A stretch of DNA of 64,000 nt. Source: Agrostemma githago. Lineage: Eukaryota; Streptophyta; Magnoliopsida; Caryophyllales; Caryophyllaceae. The stretch spans positions 50,362,953 through 50,426,952 of the forward strand of contig OY288256.1 in assembly GCA_958450325.1 (NCBI GenBank), read 5' to 3'. Position 1 is the stretch's first letter, and each line of letters begins with the position of its first letter. Position numbers and translations under genes: made by a program. This document shows positions 11,401 to 20,907 of this stretch, in pieces. The notes under the pieces are model-generated. The model did no database searches and was not told where the DNA came from. It worked only from the letters and a program-made list of their open reading frames with translations.

Positions 11401-12638
11401 ATAATAACAACCGTTCTGCTTACGACTTGTCTCTTTCAAATTCTGCTTTTAAAAATGTTTTATGCTATGACATTGAGAAACCAGACGAACAGGTACCCTT
11501 ACCTCCGCATCTGATCGAGCAACTAGAGCAAAGGGAGTCCCGGAACCCGGTGATCGAAGAAACCGAGTCCATAAATGTGGGAACAACCTTAGAGCCTCAG
11601 ACACTTAAGATAGGGTTATCCTTAGATCCCGAGGAGAAACAACAGTTCGTAAGCCTCCTCCAAGAGTTCAAGGATGTCTTCGCATGGTCCTACAAGGACA
11701 TGCCGGGGATAGACCGGGAAATAGCCGAGCACCGCATACCAATCAAAGACGGGTGCAAACCGGTCAAACAGAAGCTTCGTCGGATGAGGCCCGAGTGGTC
11801 TCTCAAGGTAAAAGAAGAAGTCGACAAACAATTCAAAGCCGGCTTCATACAAGTGTCCGAGTATCCGGACTGGGTGGCAAACATCGTGCCGGTTCCTAAA
11901 AAGGACGGTAAGGTGCGGGTATGTGTAGATTTTCAGGATCTTAACAAGGCGAGCCCGAAAGATGATTTTCCGTTACCACACATCGACATACTGGCGGATA
12001 ACACAGCCGATCATGCCCTTCTATCATTCATGGACGGGTATGCCGGGTATAATCAAATCAAGATGGCAGAAGAAGACATGAGTAAGACTACCTTTACCAC
12101 ATCTTGGGGTACTTACTACTATACTGTCATGCCTTTCGGTCTCATTAATGCCGGGGCCACATATCAAAGGACCGCTACCACTTTGTTACACGACATGATG
12201 CATAAAGAGGTAGAAGTTTATGTAGACGACATGATCGTCAAATCCAAAGAACGGGACGGTCACATCACCGCCCTAAGAAAACTCTTCATCCGATTGCGTA
12301 AATACAACATGAGGTTAAACCCTCAAAAGTGCAGTTTCGGGGTAACATCAGGCAAATTACTGGGTCATATCGTTAGCCAACGAGGTATCGAAGTCGACCC
12401 AGCTAAAATCAAGGCCATTACCGAGATGCAACCTCCCAAAACCGAAAAAGAAATAAGAGGATTTCTCGGGAAAGTCCAGTACATCAGTCGGTTCATTTCC
12501 AAACTAACCATGGTGTGTGAACCAATTTTCAAGAAACTGAAAGTAGGAGAACGGGTACTATGGGATGACAAGTGCCAAACTGCTTTCGACAAGGTCAAGG
12601 AAATTCTGTCTGCACCACCAGTTTTAATGCCACCTTAA
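8412..12638 (+). CDS. gag-pol: Gag-protease-reverse transcriptase polyprotein (ends at in-frame stop)
   Basis: 1408 codons from ATG 8412. In order: a heptad-rich N-terminus; the retrotransposon gag domain (about residues 100-260, with AWYYRLDP and RYLQRWRAES); a variant zinc knuckle from C349 (CQYHRGNGHDTEKCW, then LKHLIQ), typical of Tat-lineage Gag; an aspartic protease with LVDDGSAVNVLP (Asp591-Asp592-Gly-Ser); a Ser-Glu repeat (about 928-942); and reverse transcriptase with VPVPKKDGKVRVC, FPLPHID and the catalytic YVDDM (Asp1272, Asp1273). Unlike classical Ogre, no intron or stop separates protease from RT. The frame ends at TAA 12636-12638 just after PPVLMPP, between RT and RNase H, and continues open in the same frame. 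The TAA is therefore most likely a nonsense mutation, although a regulated stop cannot be excluded. It supplies the particle protein and replication enzymes of the element. Confidence 0.93.
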   Translation: MEAALADLKTFVDAMVDKQADIDAQLNEMRAGQVAIVTRLAAVEHRTPNAGTIGPLADLVSSVRRLEEQVHLTGSNNIHRENSREYNPLSDKLPANLNLTGLPMFEGTEDPLLHVRAFKEFMAIKGVDSTMFKNLFAASLEKHPRAWYYRLDPKKYPTWDDVATEFARNYADNTEIQTTMRSLEVMTQEPKEGFTRYLQRWRAESVKLVDKPSEKTLVEAFVKNLLPSYRVHLRYAVIPNFTTLTEMGMRIEDDLRLEGLTKAAAKGYQGASSSTTKPQAATRSIFDAVNLLDTPSKKNTPPRVFTDIGTTYTYALQRLSSKGLIQPIGPTPEVPVERRSKNYNAQAYCQYHRGNGHDTEKCWKLKHLIQDLIESGKIPLPGDKLSNKENPFSSHAIFTGEVIDCSHLISPFIPQVNRIWFDDEDDVYLAKGEAVPITSEEIRRTKSRVLTSNHLGRPYQATSSRDTPIPTTVTEPFGTEVALEEPTAEAALMKQLKKTRVDLTIWQLLVSSQEHREALTKALDQIKIDSLVTPAEMVATVLPHLKGKAKEGGPMITFSEADLPPFGASHNLALYITVVCRGKYLPMTLVDDGSAVNVLPHRTAKALGITEADYIPTAQTIQAFDGSPKSVAGAVKLTIITGPIEKELEFQVIDVTSSFNLLLGRPWIHAVKAVSSTLHRKIKMPLLNDVVTLEATPMTVASCNATGRTDLWGFDFVGMIEEEYLFRPYFTTSIDTMLQNLGYFPGATSRPDLPAGKIIEVLKDEESHFGLGYAITPDNVVRAGIEKACNILKGIHLSPYSPRLADYFVTPVFGAIQVGLYQPNALQLGTHLARDCNYIPEDVFALIQSNGAEDAEPALGLLFGEDTIAPTPKEDLVNLILRSNRFDPTKLISDVGSETGNRAWRKTVKWTESQGRIYKLVTGEGDMPESESESESESKSEVESREVDARVTPVTPLPFTIPAAGTSGSVPSALPIPPLTNDQMAALFELFSKFSINNNNRSAYDLSLSNSAFKNVLCYDIEKPDEQVPLPPHLIEQLEQRESRNPVIEETESINVGTTLEPQTLKIGLSLDPEEKQQFVSLLQEFKDVFAWSYKDMPGIDREIAEHRIPIKDGCKPVKQKLRRMRPEWSLKVKEEVDKQFKAGFIQVSEYPDWVANIVPVPKKDGKVRVCVDFQDLNKASPKDDFPLPHIDILADNTADHALLSFMDGYAGYNQIKMAEEDMSKTTFTTSWGTYYYTVMPFGLINAGATYQRTATTLLHDMMHKEVEVYVDDMIVKSKERDGHITALRKLFIRLRKYNMRLNPQKCSFGVTSGKLLGHIVSQRGIEVDPAKIKAITEMQPPKTEKEIRGFLGKVQYISRFISKLTMVCEPIFKKLKVGERVLWDDKCQTAFDKVKEILSAPPVLMPP

Positions 12639-14825
12639 CCCGGTTTGCCTCTGTCGTTATACCTAACAACGACCGAGACAACCATGGGGGCTATGCTGGC
12701 CCAGACAGTTGACTCCGAAGAAAGAGCTATTTACTACATCAGCAAGAAGTTTTTAGAGTACGAATGCAAATATACCATGCTCGAAAAGACGTGTTTGGCT
12801 CTAGTCTGGGCCACTAAGAAACTTCGACATTATATGCTCAGTCACGAGGTCCATGTGCTATCCAAAATGGACCCAATCAAATACATCTTCGAAAAGCCCG
12901 TTCTCAACGGTCGAATCTCTAGATGGACTTTAATGCTGGCAGAGTTCGACCTAAAGTTCGTACCATTAAAAGCTATCAAGGGTCGAGTAGTAGCTGAATT
13001 TCTCGCCGATAGCCCGGTAACCGAGGAAGGACACACCGACACCTGGTCCTTCCCAGACGAAGATATTCTCCATACCGATACTGAAACTTGGGATTTATAC
13101 TTCGATGGAGCATCTAATTTTCGAGGGTTCGGAGTCGGGATCCTCCTAATTTCACCAAAAGGGGAACATACTCCCGTCTCCATCAAGCTGGACTTTGATG
13201 TTACCAATAATGCGGCAGAATACGAAGCATGCATTTACGGGCTACAAGTCGCCACCAATCTGGGGATTACAAATCTCCGGGTACATGGTGACTCATCCTT
13301 GGTCATTAACCAAGCACTCCAAAAATGGAAGACTCGAAATGCTAATCTCGTGGCCTACCAGGCACGAGTAAGGGATCTCGAGAAACAATTCCAAAAGGTA
13401 GAGTACATATACCTACCTCGGGAAGAGAATCAGTTTGCAGATGCACTCTCGAAATTGGCGTCTTTACTGAATATTCCCGACCATGTGACCAGTATGCCAA
13501 TTTGCGTCGAAAGACGGTCCGAGCCGGCATACATCTGCGACATTGAAGACATTGAGTTAACTGATCCCGAACCATGGTACCAAGCTGTGTTAAAATACCT
13601 AACAAACGGAGAATACCCTCCCGGGACGGAAAGTCGAGCCAAAAAAGCCTTACGAAGGCTAGCCACCCAGTTTATCCGTACCGACGACGGACAACTGTAC
13701 AAAAAGACGGCACAGGGGGCTCTTCTCCTTTGTGTTGACAAGTATAAGGCTGAAAAGGTTATGGCAGAAGTACATGATGGTGAGAACGGCCCACATATGA
13801 ATGCCCACATGCTGGTCCGAAAAGTCATGAGGCTCGGTTATTATTGGAATACCATGGAAGCCGATTGCAGGTCGTATGTCAAACACTGTCATAACTGTCA
13901 AATCTTTGGCAATGTGCAACATATGCCGTCATCACTGCTTTATACCATGACGTCACCCTGGCCATTCTCAACATGGGGTATTGACATAATCGGGAAAATA
14001 AATCCCTCGGGTACCGGTGGTCACTGCTTTATTTTGGTAGCTATCGACTATTTCACCAAATGGGTCGAACCTGAATCATATCGCATTCTCAATGCCAAGC
14101 ATGTCGCCAAGTTTATCCAAAACAAGATAATATGTCGATATGGGATTCCGTCTGAATTTATCAGTGATCACGGGACTCATTTTCAAGCCAAGACTGCGGC
14201 CCTGCTGACGAAATATAAAATTCAAAGGCATACTTCCTCGCCTTACCGTCCCCAAACAAATGGAGCAGTAGAGGCGGCTAACAAAACAATTGTCACCATA
14301 CTAAAAAAGATGGCTGATAATTACCGGGACTGGCCCGACAAAATACCTTTTGCCCTATGGGGATACCGAACGTCAATTCGCACCGCAACCGGGGCAACAC
14401 CGTATTATCTAACCTATGGGATGGAGGCAGTCCAACCAGTTGAGCTGGAGGTACCGTCCCTCAGAATTATGCTAGAAAGCCAAGTACCAGAGGCTGATTG
14501 GGTTCAAGCACGATATGACTCATTGGTTCTACTAGACGAACGACGGTCCCGTGCTCTCAATAATATCCAAATCTACCAGAAGAGGATCCAACGCGCCTTC
14601 AACAAGAGGGTAAGGCCCAGGAACATTAAGGAGGGTGATCTAGTCCTTAAGTCTGTTCGAGCTCTACTACCAGTTGACCCGAGGGGAAAATTCAAACCCA
14701 ATTGGGCTGGGCCATATCTGGTGAAGAAAATCCTATCAGGGGGAGCAGTGATGCTGACGGACCTAGACGGGAATGAATTTGTCAACCTGACCAACCTGGA
14801 CCAACTGAAGCGTTACTACCCCTAG
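12639..14825 (+). CDS. pol: RNase H, archaeal-type RNase H and integrase (continuation of pol)
   Basis: This is the same frame as the upstream polyprotein, read on from the stop at 12636-12638. The first possible start is a TTG at 12645, so it is a continuation and not an independent gene. Counting from 12645: the RT-linked RNase H (about residues 1-125); a second, archaeal-type RNase H with D154 (YFDGAS), E192 (AAEYEA), D216 (HGDSS) and D266 (FADALSK), all four acidic residues present; a zinc-binding H2C2 region ending HCHNCQ; the integrase core with D447 (GIDIIG), D508 (ISDHGTHF) and E543 (NGAVEAAN); and a C-terminal region with NWAGPYLV. The second RNase H is a hallmark of Tat-lineage elements. 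All catalytic residues look intact, so only the upstream stop stands out as a defect. Confidence 0.92.
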   Translation, partial: PGLPLSLYLTTTETTMGAMLAQTVDSEERAIYYISKKFLEYECKYTMLEKTCLALVWATKKLRHYMLSHEVHVLSKMDPIKYIFEKPVLNGRISRWTLMLAEFDLKFVPLKAIKGRVVAEFLADSPVTEEGHTDTWSFPDEDILHTDTETWDLYFDGASNFRGFGVGILLISPKGEHTPVSIKLDFDVTNNAAEYEACIYGLQVATNLGITNLRVHGDSSLVINQALQKWKTRNANLVAYQARVRDLEKQFQKVEYIYLPREENQFADALSKLASLLNIPDHVTSMPICVERRSEPAYICDIEDIELTDPEPWYQAVLKYLTNGEYPPGTESRAKKALRRLATQFIRTDDGQLYKKTAQGALLLCVDKYKAEKVMAEVHDGENGPHMNAHMLVRKVMRLGYYWNTMEADCRSYVKHCHNCQIFGNVQHMPSSLLYTMTSPWPFSTWGIDIIGKINPSGTGGHCFILVAIDYFTKWVEPESYRILNAKHVAKFIQNKIICRYGIPSEFISDHGTHFQAKTAALLTKYKIQRHTSSPYRPQTNGAVEAANKTIVTILKKMADNYRDWPDKIPFALWGYRTSIRTATGATPYYLTYGMEAVQPVELEVPSLRIMLESQVPEADWVQARYDSLVLLDERRSRALNNIQIYQKRIQRAFNKRVRPRNIKEGDLVLKSVRALLPVDPRGKFKPNWAGPYLVKKILSGGAVMLTDLDGNEFVNLTNLDQLKRYYP

Positions 14826-15189
14826 CCTTTTCTCAATGTCATTAGCAAATTTTATCAAAATCATTTTTTTACAAAAAGCAAGTCAATTAGCTAGAATTAT
14901 TTATTCTACTGTCAAAAACATCTTGAACCAATAGTCTTGGTGTAATTCGAGATTGCAAATTTCCTATGCCTGAACTACGTTGGCAGCCCCTCAAAAGGGC
15001 ACAACCAATGCAATCAAGAAAAGACAGGAGCGGTTTAATAATAAACTTCTTTTATTAATTCAAAAAAAAAATCCCGATAAACTCGGAAAATTACAAAAAT
15101 GCAGGAATTCAAAAAATACACAAAAAAAGGGGCACACAACAAAAATAATAATAATACTTAAATAATAATAAAGCTAAAGGACTCGGCAC
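14826..15189. other. Non-coding gap between convergent genes
   Basis: AT-rich. It separates the 3' end of pol (plus) from the 3' end of the antisense gene (minus) and has AATAA-like runs on both strands that could serve as poly-A signals. A phrase near 14975-15003 (ctacgt..ggcagcc, gggcacaacc) also occurs in the non-autonomous elements near 22790-22815 and 63060-63090. Confidence 0.55.
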
Positions 15190-16963
15190 TTAGGGCATCT
15201 TGCCCTTCCCCTTGTCCTTAGCCTCCTTAGCCGTCCACTGGCGACGACGCGGAGGGGAGCGTTCCCGAATCACCACAGGAACCTCTCTAGCTCGGGCTCG
15301 AGTGTTTGAGCCCGAGTCCACTATCATATCAATAGGCCCAAGTCGAGCCCTCACGGTCTCAGGGAGCCGGTCACGCGGACCAAGTCGGTCCCGGACCGCC
15401 AACCTCGGCCCAAGTCGTCGTTCCAAGTCGGTCTGCCCTCGAGTGCTGCTAGAACCGACTTCCTTAGATCGAGTCTTAGTTTGTGACTTAAGACCCGATT
15501 CTCCCCGGACTGTAGCCTCAGGAATGTATTCCCCGGTGAAAAAGTCCCTGTTGTCCTTCGCCGACTCGCGATGAACAAATTCGAAGGCCTCCTCAAGCTT
15601 CAGGGCCTTTCGAGCTTCCTCGGACTCCTCAGAAGTCCATTTCTGATAAGCCCGTTACACCCAAGCGGATTGGCAAGGGCTGGGTATAGTCCATGTAGGA
15701 CGAGTGAACCATCGTTGCAACCAGGTGTCGCACATAGCGTCCGTCAATTGGAGCGAGACGCTGATAATGGCTTCAGTCTCAGGGATGCGCTGAGACAAAC
15801 CAAACTGCCTTAGGAGACGGTCCGGATAAATGTGAACTGTCCAGTCTAAGGACAGGATCGTCAGATACCGGGCTTGGTCTCTCTTACCCAGTCCGGTCAA
15901 TTTCGAAAGGAACCACCAAGCGACAGTCCACCTGATCAAGGGACCTCCGTGGAATACCAGCTCTTCATCCCAGTAAGCTCGGGTTATCTGATGGTACGAG
16001 CTTATCTTTCGCCTCCTTGAGCTAATTTGACTACTCCGATAATTGGGAATGCTCGGAGGAGTCTCTATGATTGACAGCCGTTCCGACAACCATATCTGAA
16101 AAGCATACACAAGCTTCGTAAGCCATTGAGTGGTCCGCTACAGCCAACTCGATCGAGTACAGCAGCTGACTCGATCGAGTAAGCCTGTCAAAAACAGGCA
16201 GTAGCCTGGTATGAGTGTCACTCGATCGAGTGACAGGTCCACTCGATCGAGTGACTTACGAAAATCAGGAAATTCGCGTGAAACGTGAACATAAAAAAAA
16301 AAGAAAAATCGAGATGAATACCTGCAGGAAACGGGTACTCCCCATCAACCGTCGGGTCGGGTCGAGCCGTCTAGCATCCAGACCCATGACGATCTCCCCA
16401 GTGGCTAGCCAAGCAGGGCTATGACCAGTCTCCATCTGGTCAACCACTCCGATCAGCCTAATTTGACCCATGCATGAGTCAAGTTCCATCAACCCTTCGA
16501 AGACATAGCAGTGCAGCATGCAAAAGGCGAATGCCCTACGCCTATGAGCAGGGGTGGCCCTTACGTCCCGGGGATTCATGAACTTATCGGCCAAATCAAA
16601 TAGGGAAACGTTATCTCCCTGCACCATTCGGTTTGTCTCAGCATGAGACAAACCCAAGAATTCCCTCAAACGCCTCCTTGGATCCGGGTAGAACGGAGGA
16701 ATAGCTGGCTGAGCAGCAAGGCTCCAACCACCTATAGCCGCAATCTCCTCAGGTAAAGGACACATCTCTCCCCTCGGGAATGCAAACACGTGATGGGTGG
16801 TGTCCCAAAACGACAGACAGGCGTCCAGAAAGTGCGAGTCAACTATCAGACGCTGAAAAGGGAATAAATTGACTATCCCCATCTGAGTCAGCCGGACCTT
16901 TTCTTTGTCCCGAAAGTACTGGGACCAAGCAAGCAGCATAGCAGTCAAGTGGTCGATACCCAT
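15190..16963 (-). pseudogene. Antisense gene with plant-mobile-domain-like protein, two exons, one stop
   Basis: Exon 1 runs from ATG 16963 to 16322 (214 codons), the intron is 16321-16096, and exon 2 runs from 16095 to TAA 15190. Exon 1 has FWDTTHHVFAFPRGEM and PLPEEIAAIGGW; exon 2 has DRLLRQFGLSQRIPETEA and WLQRWFTRP. This is the pattern of the plant mobile domain (aminotransferase-like PMD) carried as an extra antisense ORF by Retand/Ogre-type elements. Splice sites are CTGCAG|GTATTC and CTTTTCAG|ATATGG, both phase 0. TAA at 15657-15655 interrupts exon 2 after 146 codons. Beyond it the frame stays open for about 155 codons with a basic, Arg/Lys-rich tail (ERSPPRRRQW, DKGKGKMP). An upstream in-frame ATG at 17065 lies inside the nested LTR and is not native. 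Molecular role unknown; the nested insertion has cut the gene from its likely promoter at 26470-26477. Confidence 0.8.
16096..16321 (-). other. Intron of the antisense gene, containing a palindrome module
   Basis: 226 bp, GT...AG, phase 0; removing it joins two halves of one domain in frame. On the plus strand, 16147-16252 holds four ACTCGATCGAGT palindromes centred at 16152.5, 16174.5, 16225.5 and 16246.5 (steps 22, 51, 21), with cagtagcc in the long gap. This is the same layout as LTR positions 6035-6142. Confidence 0.8.
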
Positions 16964-17052
16964 GACAGAAATTTCTAACTTTCTTAAAAGTCTAAAAGAT
17001 TTTGAGAAGGGAAAGAAGAGTTTGAGTTGGGATGTAAAAAGTTGAAGCAGGG

Positions 17053-19353
17053 TGTAGACACCCACATTTTGATCGCCAGGTGTCTATAGTAGGTCCCGCC
17101 AAACACCCGATGATGATAGGACGCAAACGTGCTTTAATGGACTCGGATATGGGCTCGAAATCATGGACATTTGGTTTAGGCTTATTAGGGAGTACAAATC
17201 TCACAAAACGGACCTCAAATCCAGGCCCAGTGGGTCGTTTCGAGTCAAATGAGACTAATCTGAGTCGATTCCGACACCAGGGGTAAAACCGTCTTTTAGC
17301 GACCGAGTCAAACCCGGTCAAAGATATTTTTTCCCGAGTCCCACGGTCTGGCCGTGACCCTACACGTCCAAATCGGACTCAGACACTACAAAAATCAGCC
17401 TCAAATAATATTAAACAAATCCGTTTAAGGATAGGATTCGATCTTAAGTAGGAATCCTATCCGGAAACCGATTCAGAGATCGATCAAACCCCCAGAACTC
17501 GGCTGAAACAGCCGAAATACTCCCACCAGCCGAGTATCCTTGCCTTACTCACCAAGAAACGAGAAGTTTATTTCCTCACGAACTCTCGTGTTTCCTATCC
17601 AAACCGGTGTTTCTTGTCACACAAGCAAGACCACCGCAATTCCTATAAATAGGACCTTACGTCTGACAATTCAACGGACATGAAATATCAACACCATAAT
17701 CCCGACGCACAATAATTTTTCAGAACTCGTATCTAAAAAATAAGTCTCGAAATCCACGTCCGAAGGAATACCGAAATAGCAACCAAAAAACCGACGAATC
17801 CATCCCGTCCAATCCGGCCGATCCACGCCTCACATACATACACAAAAACGTCCCAAAAACCGACACCTTAACTCACCCACATCATCTCGACGCTCACGTG
17901 CCCAAGCCACCGTCCGACGAGCCCTATTCCGAGTAAACAAAGCATGTAGGTTGAGGGTGCAAATCAAACCCGTCTTTTCTCCTTCCTCTCTCCCTAATCT
18001 CACGTTTTTTTTCTTTCGTCCGTCGTTTTATTTATTTGTTCGTCGGTCGTCTAATTATTAATATGGGTCGTTCATCGCATCATATTTTTATTTATTTTCG
18101 ATAATAAAACTATTTTCATATAACGTTCTTAAAATACGATACCGATTCTCTAATCGAATATCGTATCTACAAGAACTAAATTAATTTATTCTCGTTGATG
18201 CTAAATAAAATCGTTACATCTTTTTAAACAAAATTCGACGATTTTTAACGCGGAGAGAATTAACATCTTTTTCGTTCAAAATTCTTTTTTTATTTTTTTT
18301 CTTTCGTTCAAAACGAACTTTTTTTCAAAACTTTTTCTAAAGTCATTCCGAGTATTCGATATCGATTTAATAATCGAATATCGAATACGACGAATATCGA
18401 AAATATAAGTCGAGTATAAATTAATCCATATTTGTACGCGATTTATAGGAATTAACGGTTTTCGAACAAAATAAAAAAAACCCGGTAGACCACCACGCGG
18501 GTCGCGCGCCTGACAGGCGACCCGCGCGGCGGCCTGGTTCACCCGGCCTCCTTTTTCTCGTTTCTTCGCTTTTCTATTTTTAATTCCTTTCGAACATTAC
18601 ATTAAAATGCGACCTTCGCAACATATTTCAATAAATCCTTTTTTCGACCTCGGTCAACACGTGTTAATCAATCACGTGTCGTAAACCTTTTCTAAAAATC
18701 ATGCTTATTTATTATTTATATCTTTATTCAATTTATTCATCGTTACTAACTCGTTTTCTCGTGTTTGTAGCTTTTTTATTTGTTTTTATCGTTTTATTAG
18801 ACTAAAACGAATTCACATGCTAAAATAACTTTGACGTTATTAGTTTAAACATGCATTAAACGACTTAGCAACCCACTTTATTTTTCTCACATGCTTAGGA
18901 AAATAATGTTTGCATATCATTCAACCGTCGAACTAACCCGTGTACACAAAAAACGAACGATATCTTAGTAAAGGCCGCTAAGTGCGGGCGGGGTTGGGTG
19001 TTCTTAGTGAACTTCCCAACACGTACCCTCACCCCTTACTCAGAACCATGGTTTCCGGATGTCCGAATCCATTGGCAACGAGAGTCATTCAATATACGAT
19101 TAACCGCCCAGTCGGCATCGGTATCGATATGCAAAGGGACGAGCCCAATAAACTCTGACATCGGAAATGGGCCGTATTTTGTATACGGCCCACTACGACA
19201 TAGAGTGGGCTCGAACGGTTCCGAATAACCACAAAATTCGGTGGCGACTCCTACTTCGATTTAAATTTCAATTTGACCATCTCATATGGAGATTCATTCG
19301 CCTCCCCAAACCCGCGCGTGGCCGCGTCGGGGTGGACCTATGTCATGTCCACA
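17053..19353 (+). repeat. 5' LTR of the nested element
   Basis: 2301 bp, TGTAGACACCCAC...TCCACA, with TATAAATA at 17644-17651. It lacks the ACTCGATCGAGT palindromes. In the inner position it has instead a GC-rich inverted repeat with 9-bp arms (18497-18505 and 18517-18525). The conserved block gcgggcggggttgggtg is at about 18980. Confidence 0.93.
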
Positions 19354-20814
19354 ATTTGGCGACTCCGCTGGGGATCAACTGATGAGTCACTTACCATCGG
19401 CATCCCTAGGGTGAGACTCGAAAAGAAATCGTTCGAATAGTAATGTACACGTTTTAGTTCAATGGGCCATGCATAACCCAATCTTTCCCGGGCCGGTTAC
19501 TTGTGACCGACGTCCCACTATACCACGGTGCATTCCTACATGGGTGCGCTAAAGACATCGATGGTGGAACTCGTTTAGGTTTTGCGGCATGTCCTAAGAC
19601 CCACTCGGCTTAGGGAGTCCGTCCTCAGTACGAGAAAGCCATCGTTGTTGGTATAGACCCTATTAGACCGACCGAGACTTAGACTAAGAGCATACATGGC
19701 GTCGTTATACTGTTTCCGTGACTACATGCTACTTGGTCCGTGTCTCATCCTTTTTTTCAAAAAACCGTGTTTTCAAAAAAAAACTTGCATCTTTTTCGAA
19801 AACTATCCATTTTTTCAAACCCGGAAAGCTACCGAATTTAGGACTTATGATTTTGACTCAAAATAGCCTATTTTTAGCCGGTATGCTGTCCAAACCTTTT
19901 CAAAAATTCAAAACTCGGCCCGATAAACCTTTTTTCCGATTTTCAAAAAGATCGGGCCGTCCAACCCGACTTTGCTCGGTTTTCAAAATTCAAACCTTCT
20001 TCTTCTTAGGACTTCCCGTATTTAGCAGTGTCGGGTCTTGTCATAAGTAGTATGAGTCTATAGCGTCGAAACTCCGTCGATCTTACATCACGGGTTTCCA
20101 CCCCATCCCAAGTCCGCCTTATTAGTCAAGGCACGGCCCACCTACGTAGGACAAACTCCTACAAAGGGAAGCCCACTTACACAATCGAGTCCAAAGTCTG
20201 GGGATTAGCTCACACGTAGGTCTTTCTTCGAACGGGACTAGGCACACTATGCCGAAATCCTAAAGAAAGCCCACCGTCCACGAGTCACCCGTCTAGGAGT
20301 CGGTCTTCACCCCCACTCGGGGGCTACCCTTCATCAGAGCGGTCAATCACGGTTGCTCTAAGGGTCATGTCTTACACGTGTTGTCTCACGTACCTCCTTT
20401 CGAGTCACTTAGATGTCACACCATTTGAGTCCTATCAAAGCCTTTAGTCTCACTCGGGGGCTGTCCTCCACCCGAGCAGTCAACCATGGTCACCCTAGGG
20501 AGTACCCCACGTTCATCCTACACCGGCGTCCTTATGATGCCTTTTTCGAGTCGTACCTATACTACGAATACTCGAGTCACCTAGGGTTAGGTCACCACGG
20601 TTGGTCCGAGCACGTGATGCTGTCAAACACGGTCGCCCCATTTTCGGACTCACCCTTATGCAGCTCGAGTCTAACTCGCGGTCGTTACCTTGTCTAGGTC
20701 AACGTTCGGGTTTCCCGATCCAAGAGTCTTGGTCGACCCGTCACCCCGGGCCATGTCTAGTTTGACTCCCTCTCTTGCATGTATGCAAAACCGAGCTTAG
20801 GCAAGTTCTAACAC
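19354..20814 (+). other. Non-coding leader of the nested element
   Basis: Starts with the primer site, then the leader block shared with 7275-7480. A second part (about 20270-20780) is closely similar to 60490-60990 in the last element, with repeated gagtc phrases and cactcgggggct. No conserved open frame was found before the gag-like gene. Confidence 0.55.
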
Positions 20815-20907
20815 CCGTCATTTCTTCCGATCAGGGACCCTATAAACGAGATACTACCTAACCACGACAAAGTCCGCGCTATCGAGAAAGGGGATATCCA
20901 AGGAAGC

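Noticed and set aside
12639..14825. Treating RNase H-integrase as an independent gene
   Set aside because: It lies in the same frame directly after the stop and has no ATG at its start; it is the rest of pol.
16964..17065. Upstream ATG at 17065 as the start of the antisense gene
   Set aside because: It lies inside the LTR of the later nested insertion, so it cannot be original; ATG 16963 is used.
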